From: Gluconacetobacter sacchari
Lineage (GTDB): Bacteria; Pseudomonadota; Alphaproteobacteria; Acetobacterales; Acetobacteraceae
Direction of reading: 5' to 3'
Length of the DNA stretch: 64,000 nucleotides
Assembly (NCBI RefSeq): GCF_014174255.1
Contig: NZ_JABEQJ010000026.1
Span: 1-64,000, forward strand
A model generated the notes under the pieces. It worked only from the letters and a program-made list of their open reading frames with translations. It was not told where the DNA came from and ran no database searches. The translations under genes and the position numbers were made by a program. This document shows, piece by piece, positions 51,465-59,988 of this stretch. How positions within the stretch are numbered: position 1 is the first letter of the stretch; the number at the start of each line of letters is the position of its first letter.

Positions 51465-52214
51465 TCAGTCCGAATCGCAGATGACGAGCGTCGAGGGGTC
51501 GCGCGCCCGCACGACGATCGTCTCGCATCCCGTAATCGCGACGCCGCACCCTGCGTCGGCCTCCTGGCCGGCGATGTCCACATGCCCCGCGACGACCAGC
51601 GCATAGACGCAGCGATCGGCATAGGTCGGGATGGCGGCCTGTTCGCCGGCCGCCAGCGCGACACGCAGCACCCGGGCGCGCGCCTTCAGCGGCAGCGGGT
51701 CGCCCGACCGGCCCTGGTCCGCCTCCTCCGGATCGTCGGCGGGAAAGCCGCTGGCGAGCAGGGCATGCGCCTGCCCCATGCGGTCGCCGCCCCGGCGCAG
51801 GCCGATCGTCGGCTCTCCGCCTTCCTCCTCGGGCATCAGCCAGAGATGCAGGAACGACGCCGGCGCCCCACCGGTCTTCCATGTCGCCTGGGCCACGCCG
51901 GCACCGGCGCTGACGACATGGCAGTCGCCCGGCTTCAGCAGGCTGTCGCCAAGCCCGTCCACCAGCACCGCGACCATGCCGTCCAGCGCGATGGTCACGA
52001 TTTCGACCGCGCTTTCATGCGCCAGCCTGAACGCGGCATCGGCGTCCAGCGCGACCCGGTTCAGCACCCGCAGCCGTCCCCAATGCAGCGGGGCCGGATG
52101 GCCATAGTCGCGGAACGCGAAATGACAGTCGAGCGTGACGCCATCCTGGGCCAGATGGCCCAGTTCGGCGGGGGGGCGTACCTTGATCATCCCCGCAGTC
52201 ATCTCGGGCGTCAT
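51465..52214 (-). CDS. Pirin-like (YhaK-type) bicupin lacking metal ligands
   Basis: 249 aa. The N-terminal cupin follows pirin order (HFAFRDYGHPAPLHWGRLRV, then KPGDCHVVSAGAGVAQATW, SFLHLWLMPEEEGG). Pirin metal residues in HPHRDME and GxxHxE are changed: the sites read LAHESAVEI and GVAQATW, so quercetinase activity is unlikely. The start at 52214 overlaps the outer-membrane factor stop by 4 bases, making it the last gene of the efflux operon. Possibly a sensor of oxidative or aromatic stress. Confidence 0.72.
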   Translation of the reverse strand: MTPEMTAGMIKVRPPAELGHLAQDGVTLDCHFAFRDYGHPAPLHWGRLRVLNRVALDADAAFRLAHESAVEIVTIALDGMVAVLVDGLGDSLLKPGDCHVVSAGAGVAQATWKTGGAPASFLHLWLMPEEEGGEPTIGLRRGGDRMGQAHALLASGFPADDPEEADQGRSGDPLPLKARARVLRVALAAGEQAAIPTYADRCVYALVVAGHVDIAGQEADAGCGVAITGCETIVVRARDPSTLVICDSD

Positions 52215-53761
52215 CCCTGGCGTCCTCCCTGTCCGGCCCGCTGGGCCGTCGCCAGCGGAAGGTCCGCCTGCCAGCCGCCGCCGAGCGCGCGGTACAGCCG
52301 GGCCACCGAGACCGAAACCGCCGTCGTCGACTGCACGAGCTGGTTCTGGCTGGCCAGGAGCGCGTTCTGCAAGGTCAGCACGTTCAGGAAGTCCGACGCG
52401 CCCTGCACATATTGCTGCTGGGCCAGCCGCACGGCCGTCTCGTTCTGCGCCACCGTGTCTTTCAGCCGGTCGCGCTGCTGCTGCGCGGCGGAGAAATCGG
52501 CCATGGCATCGTCGATTTCCTGCCACGCCTTGAGGATGGTGCGCTGGAGGTTGATCGCCGCCTCCTTCTGCTGCGCGCGGCGCAGGCGCAATTGCCCGGT
52601 CAGCCGGCCGCCCTCGAACAGCGGCAGCGTCATGGTCGGGCCGAACCCGTACTGCCGCGATGCCCAGGACCCGAGCCCGCTGAATTGCAGCGCCTGCACG
52701 TCGAGGCTGCCGGACAGCGTCACGCGCGGAAAGAAGTCCGCCACGGCCACGCCGATGCTGGCGGTGGCGACGTGCAACTGCTCCTCGGCCATGCGGATGT
52801 CCGGCCGGCGCTCCGCCAGTTCCGACGGCAGGCCGACGGGCACCGCGTCGGGCACCGGCGGAATCGGCGCCGGCGTGCCGAGTTGCGCGCGCAGCGCGCC
52901 CGGCTCGCGCGCCACCAGGAAGCTCAGCGCGTTGATCAGATGCACCTCCTGGCTGCGCAGGATCGGCAGGCGCGACTGGAATTCGCTGAGCTGCCCGCGC
53001 GAATCCGCCACGTCCAACTGGGTGGAGGCGCCCTGCGCGAAACGCAGGCTGGTCAGCGAGACGCTGTGCCGGGCGATGTCGATATTGCGGTCGACGATGG
53101 CGATCTGCGCCTGCACGCCGCGCAGGTCGAGATAATCCTGCGCGGTCTCGGCCATCAGCGACACCAGCACGTCGCGCTGCATGTCCTGCGTCGCCCTGAC
53201 CGCCGCGGTCGCGGCCTCGACCTGGCGCCGGACATGGCCCCACAGATCGACCTCCCACGACGCGCTCATGCCGTATTGCGGCAGGTTGAAGGACGGGTTG
53301 CCGACCGTGCCCGGCACCGCCACGGGGCCGAAGCCCTGCGCGCCGCTGGCGACGTCGCCCGCGCCGGCGCGCTCCAGCGTGCCCAGCAGGCCCAGGATGC
53401 CGTTGGTGCTGGCCCGTTCGCGCGCGTAGGAGGCATTGCCCTCGACATGCGGAAACTGCGCGGCGCTCGCGATCCGCCGTTCGGCCAGGCTCTCCGCCAG
53501 GCGATAGGCGCTGGCGCGCAGGTCCAGGTTGGCGGACGCGACCTGCTGCTCCAGCGCGGTCAGCACCGGATCGCGATAGATCGTCCACCAGCGCGGATCG
53601 GCGGGGTTTTCCACCGGGTGGCTCCCGGCATCGGCCAGGCCGCGATGCCAGTGCGGCGCGCTGGCGACATCGGGCCTGTGATAGTCCGGCCCGACGGTGC
53701 AGGCGCCCAGCAGAAGAAGGGTCGTCAGGCTCGCGAGCCGACGGTATGCAGCCTTCGCCAT
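52211..53761 (-). CDS. NodT-family outer-membrane efflux lipoprotein
   Basis: 516 aa. Lipoprotein signal LASLTTLLLLGAC with the lipobox Cys near residue 20, then CTVGPDYHRPD, the hallmark of NodT/OprM factors. Two TolC-type repeats follow (YRLAESLAERRIASAAQFPH; LAERRPDIRMAEEQLHVATA). It forms the outer channel for the HlyD/EmrB-type pump encoded upstream, 10 bases away. Confidence 0.92.
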   Translation of the reverse strand: MAKAAYRRLASLTTLLLLGACTVGPDYHRPDVASAPHWHRGLADAGSHPVENPADPRWWTIYRDPVLTALEQQVASANLDLRASAYRLAESLAERRIASAAQFPHVEGNASYARERASTNGILGLLGTLERAGAGDVASGAQGFGPVAVPGTVGNPSFNLPQYGMSASWEVDLWGHVRRQVEAATAAVRATQDMQRDVLVSLMAETAQDYLDLRGVQAQIAIVDRNIDIARHSVSLTSLRFAQGASTQLDVADSRGQLSEFQSRLPILRSQEVHLINALSFLVAREPGALRAQLGTPAPIPPVPDAVPVGLPSELAERRPDIRMAEEQLHVATASIGVAVADFFPRVTLSGSLDVQALQFSGLGSWASRQYGFGPTMTLPLFEGGRLTGQLRLRRAQQKEAAINLQRTILKAWQEIDDAMADFSAAQQQRDRLKDTVAQNETAVRLAQQQYVQGASDFLNVLTLQNALLASQNQLVQSTTAVSVSVARLYRALGGGWQADLPLATAQRAGQGGRQG

Positions 53762-53771
53762 CACCCGACCC

Positions 53772-54848
53772 TCACTGCCACACATAGCGGGGGTCGTCCG
53801 CCTTCGGGCCTTCGGGGTGCGAGGCCGTGTCGATCCTGACTTCCACCGACATGCCGACCCGGACCCGCGCCGCCAGGGGCTGCCCCGGGTCGAAGGTGAC
53901 GCGCACCGGCAGGCGCTGCACCACCTTGGTGAAATTGCCCGTCGCGTTGTCCGGCTGGATCGGCGCGAACGCGACGCCCGTCGCCGGCGGAATGCTGTCG
54001 ACGTGGGCGCGCAGCGCCTGGCCCGGGAAGGCATCGACCCACACCGTCGCCTTCTGCCCCGGCAGGACGTGCGTCAGTTGCGTCTCCTGGAAATGCGCGA
54101 CCACGAACGCATCCTGGACCGGGGTGACCGCCATCAGCGCGCTGCCGGGGTTGACGTAGTTGCCGACACGCACCCCGCGCGCGCCCACCACGCCGTCCAC
54201 CGGGGCCGGAATGGTGCAGTAGGACAGGTCCAGTTCCGCCCGCTGCTCCTCGCCTTCGGCGCGGGTCAGGTTGCCTTCGGCGCGCGCGATCTGGGCGGCG
54301 AGCACGTCCTTTTCCTGGATCGCGGCCTGCACGCTGGCCTCGTCGCGGGCTTTCGCGGCGGTCGCTTCGCGCGTCTGCGCCGCAGTCCGTTGGCGCTGCT
54401 CCATCGTGCCGGCGCCGCCGGCCGCCAGGTTGCGGTACCGGGCCTCGTCCTGCTGCGCGAAGGCAAGCTGCGCGTCGTCCGCCAGCACGGCGGCCCGGGC
54501 GGCGGCGATCAGCGAGTCCTGGCGCACCAGCGTCGCGTGCAGGTTGGCGATGTCGGCGCGCGCGGCGACGACGACGCCCTGGGTCACCTTCAGCGCCGCG
54601 CGGTAATCGTCGTCCTCGATATGGGCCAGCACGTCGCCCTTGCGGACGCGCTCGTTGTCCTGCGCCATCACGGCGTCGATGCGTCCGCCCACCTTGGGCG
54701 CGACGACCGAGGAATAGGCCGACACATAGGCGTCGTTCGTCTCGACCCGCACGCCGTCTCCCAGCACGAGCCTGTCTCCGCCCCATGCCGCGACGCCCAG
54801 CACGACCACGCCGGCCGCCAGCAGCAGCGTCTTCGATGTTCCGTTCAT
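53772..54848 (-). CDS. emrA: HlyD/EmrA-family periplasmic adaptor
   Basis: 358 aa. An N-terminal anchor (LLLAAGVVVLGVAAWGGDRL), lipoyl half-motifs (VETNDAYVSAYSSVVAPKVG; LSYCTIPAPVDGVVGARGV) and a long helical hairpin between (residues 90-190) fit EmrA. GAGGGAG lies 5 bases before the ATG at 54848. It joins the inner-membrane EmrB-like transporter to the NodT channel. Confidence 0.92.
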   Translation of the reverse strand: MNGTSKTLLLAAGVVVLGVAAWGGDRLVLGDGVRVETNDAYVSAYSSVVAPKVGGRIDAVMAQDNERVRKGDVLAHIEDDDYRAALKVTQGVVVAARADIANLHATLVRQDSLIAAARAAVLADDAQLAFAQQDEARYRNLAAGGAGTMEQRQRTAAQTREATAAKARDEASVQAAIQEKDVLAAQIARAEGNLTRAEGEEQRAELDLSYCTIPAPVDGVVGARGVRVGNYVNPGSALMAVTPVQDAFVVAHFQETQLTHVLPGQKATVWVDAFPGQALRAHVDSIPPATGVAFAPIQPDNATGNFTKVVQRLPVRVTFDPGQPLAARVRVGMSVEVRIDTASHPEGPKADDPRYVWQ

Positions 54849-54907
54849 GAATACTCCCTCTGGCGGCCCCGGCGGCCGCGTTGTCTGTCGCGGAATGCGC
54901 GGGACCG

Positions 54908-55063
54908 TCAGGTCAGCTTCAGGTAGATCGTCACGACGAGGGCGACGAAATAGCCCTCGATCCGGTCGCGCAGCCGCGCTTTCGGCGCGCGGACCGCGCG
55001 ATCGGGTGGCGGGATGTCCGGATGCCACCGATGGCGCCAGTCCCGAGATAAGCTGGTCTTCAT
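54908..55063 (-). CDS. 51-aa single-helix protein in the efflux operon
   Basis: Starts MKTSLSRDWRHRWHPD, has a basic Pro/Arg-rich N-terminal half and ends with one short hydrophobic helix (IEGYFVALVVTIYLKLT). It lies between the transporter gene (44 bases) and the adaptor gene (59 bases) on the same strand. The basic-then-hydrophobic composition suits a small inner-membrane accessory protein, like AcrZ in concept only. No family recognised; the ribosome site is weak. Confidence 0.5.
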   Translation of the reverse strand: MKTSLSRDWRHRWHPDIPPPDRAVRAPKARLRDRIEGYFVALVVTIYLKLT

Positions 55064-55064
55064 G

Positions 55065-55086
55065 TCATTCTCGCATCATTCTCGCA
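55065..55086. repeat. 11-base tandem repeat before the small ORF
   Basis: TCATTCTCGCA occurs twice in tandem (55065-55075, 55076-55086), immediately upstream of the 51-aa gene when read leftward. A recent small duplication. Confidence 0.85.
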
Positions 55087-55107
55087 CGAAATGCGGTCCG
55101 GCCCGCG

Positions 55108-56763
55108 TCAGCGCGCCGGGGCGGTCATCGACGGCGCGCGGGGCGGATAGACCCGCTGCGGCAGGACCATGTTGAGGGCGAACAGGGCGGCGCAGACGCC
55201 GATCATGATCGTGTAGATATCCGCGCAGGCCAGGATCAGCGCCTGCTCCGACGCCGCGCCATGCATCAGGACCGTCAGGTTCCATTCCAGCCGGGCCGGA
55301 TCGGCGATATGCGGCGCCAGCAGGCCCTGCGCCGGGTCGCCCCAGGGCTGCAACGCGTTATGGTTGGTGCCGTAGGTATCGAGCAGCATGGTGGAATGGA
55401 ACTGCTCGCGGCGGCGCAGCAGGGCCGAGATGATGCCGGCCGCGATGGCGTTGGCCAGCCCCTTGGTCATGTTGAACATGCCGGAGATGAACGGCCCGTC
55501 AGCCGGGCCCAGGCCCATCGTCGCCAGCATGAGGATGGCGATGACCATCATCGGCTCGCTGGCCACCTGCAGGAGCTGCATGGCGTAGAAATTCTCGCGC
55601 ACCCAGTCGGCATCGATCCAGGTGCCCAGGAAATAGGACAGGCCCTGGATCGCCAGCCCGGCCATCAGCACATGGCGGCAATCCACCCGGCGGATGTTGC
55701 ACAGGGCCGAGACCAGCGGCAGCGCCAGCAATTGCGGCACCGCGAGGATCAGCATGACCGGCGCGATCTGGATCGGGCGATAGCCGCGCACCTCCTCCAG
55801 GTAGATCGTCGGGATTTCCGCCGTGACCGCGCCCAGCATCAGCACCGCCGCCAGCGTCAGCAGCGCGTCGGTCACGTTGCGCTGCTTGAGCAGCTGGATG
55901 CGGAAGAACGGCACCGGATGGAACCATTCGTTGATGATGAACAGCACGAACAGGAACCCGCCGGCGAAGAACAGGTGCGTGATCAGCGGCGAGCGGAACC
56001 AGTCCAGCCGGTCCCCCTGTTCCAGCGCGATCACCAGCATGCAGATCGCGGGCAGCCCGGTCAGCAGGCCGCGCCAGTCGAACTGGCGGAAACGCTCAAG
56101 CCGGATCGGGTCCTGCGGCAGGCCCCAGGCCACGCAGGCCATGGAGATCAGGCACAGCGGCACGATCTGCCAGAACAGGAACGGCCAGCCGAGATATTCG
56201 AACCAGAACCCCGCCAGCGGCGCGCCGCCGAGATTCGGCCCGAACGTCGCGGTGAGGGCATAGATGCCAAGGCCGTAGATCTTGATGTTGGGCGGCAGGA
56301 AGCGCAGCGCCACCGTCATCAGCATCGGCGGCAGGCTGCCGCAGGCCAGCCCCTGCACGCAGCGCAGCAGCAGCAGGGACGACAGATTGGGCATGAAGGG
56401 CGCCATGATCCCCAGCACGCCCACCAGCCCGGTCATCGTGATCGTCAGGCGGCGGATGGAGAACGTCACCGAGCACCACGGCGCGAACGCCATCGCGGCG
56501 ATGTTGAACGCCTCGAACAGCGCGATGATCCAGGTCCCGTCATCGTGGCCCAGATGGAACGCGCCCTGGATATCGGCCAGCCCGGCCTGGGTCGTGTGCT
56601 CGTTGAACCCCGCCAGCAGCACGGCCAGCAGCACGCCCCCCAGCCCCGTCGCCAGGCGCGCGCCGAATACCGGCGCCTTCGGCGGCGCGGGCGGCGGTTC
56701 GGGTTGCACGGGGGCGGGCAGCACGTCGGGGTGCGGCAACGTCAGCGTCTCGGCGTGGTCCAT
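55108..56763 (-). CDS. emrB: DHA2/EmrB-family MFS exporter
   Basis: 551 aa with 14 predicted helices after a Pro-rich cytoplasmic N-terminus of about 35 residues. Features: GFNEHTTQAGLADIQGAFHL, LALLRCVQ-like helix 4 (LLLLRCVQGLACGSLPPMLM) and TATFGPNLGGAPLAGFWFEY as the antiporter motif C region. First gene of the efflux operon and divergent from a LysR regulator. Substrates are unknown; family members export aromatic or amphipathic toxicants. Confidence 0.9.
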   Translation of the reverse strand: MDHAETLTLPHPDVLPAPVQPEPPPAPPKAPVFGARLATGLGGVLLAVLLAGFNEHTTQAGLADIQGAFHLGHDDGTWIIALFEAFNIAAMAFAPWCSVTFSIRRLTITMTGLVGVLGIMAPFMPNLSSLLLLRCVQGLACGSLPPMLMTVALRFLPPNIKIYGLGIYALTATFGPNLGGAPLAGFWFEYLGWPFLFWQIVPLCLISMACVAWGLPQDPIRLERFRQFDWRGLLTGLPAICMLVIALEQGDRLDWFRSPLITHLFFAGGFLFVLFIINEWFHPVPFFRIQLLKQRNVTDALLTLAAVLMLGAVTAEIPTIYLEEVRGYRPIQIAPVMLILAVPQLLALPLVSALCNIRRVDCRHVLMAGLAIQGLSYFLGTWIDADWVRENFYAMQLLQVASEPMMVIAILMLATMGLGPADGPFISGMFNMTKGLANAIAAGIISALLRRREQFHSTMLLDTYGTNHNALQPWGDPAQGLLAPHIADPARLEWNLTVLMHGAASEQALILACADIYTIMIGVCAALFALNMVLPQRVYPPRAPSMTAPAR

Positions 56764-56786
56764 GGGACACCTCGCAACAGCGTCGT

Positions 56787-56840
56787 TTGAGCGTGTGGCC
56801 GCAGTCTTGCATTAAACATCCCATGTTTGGGAACGCTCAA
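56787..56840. promoter_or_regulatory. Dyads in the emrB/LysR divergent promoter
   Basis: An inner dyad AAACATCCCATGTTT (56814-56828, 6+3+6) lies inside an outer inverted repeat TTGAGCGT (56787-56794) and ACGCTCAA (56833-56840). They stand 24 to 77 bases upstream of the exporter start. LysR proteins typically bind such interrupted dyads; the assignment to the gene at 57029 is inferred. Confidence 0.55.
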
Positions 56841-57028
56841 TTATGAAATCGTGGGAAAGCAGATGTGGAACGGTCGGATATCAGATTCCGGTTGCGACGC
56901 GTCGGCATCTCTGCCAGCGTTGGCCGAGGTGGAGGCTGGCCGCGGCATATTCATCCTATGATTGGGCGTTTGTCCGCCCTATGGTGGCCACGCCGGCATG
57001 GTATCCGGCATGACATGAGGAAGACCTG

Positions 57029-58006
57029 ATGGCACACGTGGCGCGCGGCTACGATCTCAATCTTCTGCAAGCGATGAATGTTCTGGTCGAGGAATCGAGC
57101 GTCACCGGCGCGGCCGAGCGGTTGCAGGTCAGCGCCGCGACCATGAGCCGCACGCTCTCCCGCCTGCGCGAGACGTTTCACGACGCCATCCTGGTGCAGT
57201 CGGGCCGCCACATGGTGCCGACGCCGCGCGCCTTGCAGATGCAGCCGCGTGTCAGCCAGATCCTCTCGGCGATCAGCGACCTGTACCGTCCGCGCCACAC
57301 CCTGGATTTCACCGGCCTGACGCCGACCTTCCGCATCCGCGCCGCCGACGTGGTGATCGGCCCGTACGCCGAGGCGCTGCTGCGCGCCCTGCGCGCCGAC
57401 TGCCCGGACACCACGCTGATCTTCACGGCGGAATCGAACAGCGACGACAGCGATTTCCTGCGCCAGGGCGGGATCGACCTGTATATCGGTGCCACGACGT
57501 TCCTGCGTCCCGAAATCATGCGCCAGACCCTGTTCGAAAGCCGCTTTCGCGGCGTCGTGCGGGCCGGCCATCCGATCCTGCTGGGCGAAATCACCCCCCA
57601 GGCCCTGGTGGCGTACGATCACATCGCCGTTTCGCGCCGGGGGCGCCGCCGGGGGCCGATCGACGAGGTGCTCGCCGATCAATATGGGCTCGAACGGACG
57701 GTCGCGCTGCTGCTGACATCGTTCTACGCCGCGCTGCAAGGCCTGTCGCAGACCGATCTGATCCTTCCGGTGCCCGACATCCTGACCGACGCGGCGATGC
57801 TCGGCCGGCTGGGTCTCTACGGCTTTCCCCTGCCGCTGGACCTGGAGCCGGTGACGATCTTCCAGGCCTGGCATCCACGGCACGACACCGACCAGCTCCA
57901 TCGATGGCTGCGGCAGAAGGTGGTCCAGATCATGGGGCCGAAGCGGCCGCCGTCGTTCGAGGCGCCGTCGATCCCCGACGATCTCAGGCTTTCGCTCCAG
58001 GCCTGA
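57029..58006 (+). CDS. LysR-family regulator of the efflux operon
   Basis: 325 aa. HTH: LNLLQAMNVLVEESSVTGAA and VSAATMSRTLSRLRETFHDA. The effector domain (TPTFRIRAADVVIGPYAEAL) belongs to the NodD/LeuO-like branch, in which the N-terminal block begins DLNLL. It is divergent from emrB with dyads between. Its stop is 2 bases from the stop of the convergent reductase gene. Confidence 0.9.
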   Translation: MAHVARGYDLNLLQAMNVLVEESSVTGAAERLQVSAATMSRTLSRLRETFHDAILVQSGRHMVPTPRALQMQPRVSQILSAISDLYRPRHTLDFTGLTPTFRIRAADVVIGPYAEALLRALRADCPDTTLIFTAESNSDDSDFLRQGGIDLYIGATTFLRPEIMRQTLFESRFRGVVRAGHPILLGEITPQALVAYDHIAVSRRGRRRGPIDEVLADQYGLERTVALLLTSFYAALQGLSQTDLILPVPDILTDAAMLGRLGLYGFPLPLDLEPVTIFQAWHPRHDTDQLHRWLRQKVVQIMGPKRPPSFEAPSIPDDLRLSLQA

Positions 58007-58015
58007 GATCAGGCC
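58000..58015. other. Palindrome holding both convergent stop codons
   Basis: GGCCTGA-GA-TCAGGCC (7+2+7) contains the TGA of the LysR gene (58004-58006) and the complement of the reductase TGA (58009-58011). It has no T-tract. It may act as a weak bidirectional terminator hairpin or simply reflect coding constraint. Confidence 0.5.
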
Positions 58016-58938
58016 GGCCGCGCGTGCCGTTCGTAGACGTTCAGGTTGAGGTTGGTCAGGTCGAGGATCGGCGTCGCGATCTGGTGCGCGCGGCCCCGCT
58101 GCACCATGTCGCCGATGATCTGCGCCGCCTCGACGGGCGCGCCCTGCGACAGGTCGCGGAACATGGACGATGTCAGGGGCGTCTCGCGTGAGGTCAGCAG
58201 CCGGACGATGCCCTCCAGCGTCCCCTCGGCGAGCGGATGGCCGGACGCCGCCGCGATCGACGCGCATTCGGCGATGGCCGCCCGCGCGAATTCGTCACCC
58301 CCGGGCGCGGCCGCCACCTCGGCCACGGTGGCGCGCATCAGGCAGCATACGGCGCCCAGCGACGCCAGGAGAACCCACTTGTTCCACATGTCCTGAATGA
58401 TGCGGCCCGACGACACGGTCTCGAATCCCGGGCTGGAAAGCGCCTCCTTGAGGTCCCGGATCGCGGACGCGTCGCCGCCGCGCCGTTCGCCGAAGGTCAG
58501 CTTGGGCAGCGCGCCCATGTGGACGACCTGCCCGGCGGCATCCAGCTTGCTGACGATCAGGCACGTTCCGCCCAGGATTTTCGGATCTCCGAAGCGCTCG
58601 GCCAGCACGTCGAGATGCCGCATGCCGTTGAGCAGCGGGATGATGCGCGTGTCCGGGCCGACGGCGGCGGCGAAATCGTCCATCGCGGCGGCGAGGGAAT
58701 AGGCCTTCACGCTCAGCAGGATGACGTCATGGGGGCCGTCGATCTCGTCGGCGGTGATCGCCCGGGGCGCGAGGGCGGCATCGCCCAGCGGACTGACCAG
58801 CCGCAGCCCGTCCGCGCGCAACTGCGCCAGCCGGCCCGGACGCACCAGAAAGGTCACGTCGTGCCCCGCCAACGCCATCCGGCCGCCGAAATATCCCCCG
58901 ACAGCCCCCGCGCCGACGATCAGGATTCTCGGGCCCAT
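58009..58938 (-). CDS. Ketopantoate reductase-like (2-dehydropantoate 2-reductase)
   Basis: 309 aa from ATG 58938. NADPH motif ILIVGAGAVGGYFGGRMA, conserved Lys in VILLSVKAYSL, Asn in IIPLLNGM, and the ApbA C-terminal domain with DMWNKWVLLASL and TSSMFRDLSQGAPVE. In pathway terms it makes pantoate for coenzyme A, but many paralogues act elsewhere and no pan genes are nearby. Confidence 0.85.
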   Translation of the reverse strand: MGPRILIVGAGAVGGYFGGRMALAGHDVTFLVRPGRLAQLRADGLRLVSPLGDAALAPRAITADEIDGPHDVILLSVKAYSLAAAMDDFAAAVGPDTRIIPLLNGMRHLDVLAERFGDPKILGGTCLIVSKLDAAGQVVHMGALPKLTFGERRGGDASAIRDLKEALSSPGFETVSSGRIIQDMWNKWVLLASLGAVCCLMRATVAEVAAAPGGDEFARAAIAECASIAAASGHPLAEGTLEGIVRLLTSRETPLTSSMFRDLSQGAPVEAAQIIGDMVQRGRAHQIATPILDLTNLNLNVYERHARPA

Positions 58939-59095
58939 GGTATCGTTCCTCGTTCCGGGACGGCCGCCCGGCCGTGCCGGCGACGGAAATCCCGCCCTTG
59001 ATACCATCGATCGATGCCGTCCGTGAACAGCGACATGTCACCCCGCGCGCACGAAGGCGCGCGCCCGGGGCGTCCGTCCTGCCCGCGGCGCGGCG

Positions 59096-59887
59096 TCAGT
59101 CGCGCTCGGGGGCGAGATGCACCTCGAAGCCGCGCGCGCCCGGGGGCGTCAGTCCCGGCAGCAGTTCCATGGTCGGGATCTGGTAGTCGCCGAAATTCTG
59201 CTTGCGGTAGGGAATGGGCGTGGTCGTCTCCAGGGTCTTCATGCGCTCCCGCAACTGCTCCGCGACCGGCGCGAATTTCGCCTCGTCCATCCGGTCGACG
59301 CGATAGGCGACGAAGGGCGGCAGCACGGTGAAGCCGGGATAGAAGAGGATGCCATGGTTGATCGGAAACAGCAGGTCGTCCATCGGGCCGTTGATCCCGC
59401 GGTCTGAATAATGCTCGGGCCAGCCGCCGGCCGTGACCATGAGCATCGCGCGCTTGCCGGCCATGACGCCTTCGCCGTACCGGTCGCCCCAGCGCTGGTC
59501 GCTATGCTCGCCCACGCCATAGGCGAAGCCCGAGGCATAGACCCGGTCCACCCAGCCCTTGAGAATGGCCGGCATGGCGAACCACCAGAGCGGAAACTGC
59601 AGGATGACCGTGTCGGCCCACAGCAGCTTCTCCTGCTCGGCCTTCACGTCGGGCGTCAGCGCGTCGGCCGCGAACCCGTCATTGGACGCCTTCCAGACCT
59701 TCAGCGGCCCGTCATCGGCCAGGGTGGGAAAATCGTCGCGGTCGATCGCGGACTTCCAGTGCATGGCATAGAGGTCCGACACCTTCACCTCATGGCCCTG
59801 GGCCGTGAGTTCGGCGACGGCGACATCGAGCAGCGCGCCGTTGAGCGAGTGTCTTTCCGGATGGGCGAAGACGATCAGCACATTCAT
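59096..59887 (-). CDS. Flavodoxin-like NAD(P)H:quinone oxidoreductase
   Basis: 263 aa, NQO1/MdaB-type. N-terminal phosphate loop MNVLIVFAHPERHSLNGALL, FMN-site motif LQFPLWWFAMPAILKGWVDR, and AMLMVTAGGWPEHYSDRGI. It reduces quinones by two electrons, avoiding radical formation. Divergent from a LysR gene 101 bases away, with a LysR-type dyad between. Confidence 0.9.
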   Translation of the reverse strand: MNVLIVFAHPERHSLNGALLDVAVAELTAQGHEVKVSDLYAMHWKSAIDRDDFPTLADDGPLKVWKASNDGFAADALTPDVKAEQEKLLWADTVILQFPLWWFAMPAILKGWVDRVYASGFAYGVGEHSDQRWGDRYGEGVMAGKRAMLMVTAGGWPEHYSDRGINGPMDDLLFPINHGILFYPGFTVLPPFVAYRVDRMDEAKFAPVAEQLRERMKTLETTTPIPYRKQNFGDYQIPTMELLPGLTPPGARGFEVHLAPERD

Positions 59888-59930
59888 GGTATTTCCTCGT
59901 GCGGATGGAAAAATTGGCAACTTTCCGAAG

Positions 59931-59946
59931 ATAGGGGATCGGCTAT
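59931..59946. promoter_or_regulatory. LysR-type dyad ATAG-N8-CTAT
   Basis: ATAG (59931-59934) and CTAT (59943-59946) form an interrupted dyad close to the T-N11-A pattern bound by LysR proteins. It lies midway between the quinone reductase and LysR starts, suiting divergent control. Confidence 0.5.
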
Positions 59947-59988
59947 TCTCTTCCCATATCGTCTGGGTGGAAGGGACAATGCCGAAAA

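Noticed and set aside
58000-58015. Strong bidirectional terminator
   Set aside because: A good stem but no T-tract on either side; kept only as a palindrome.
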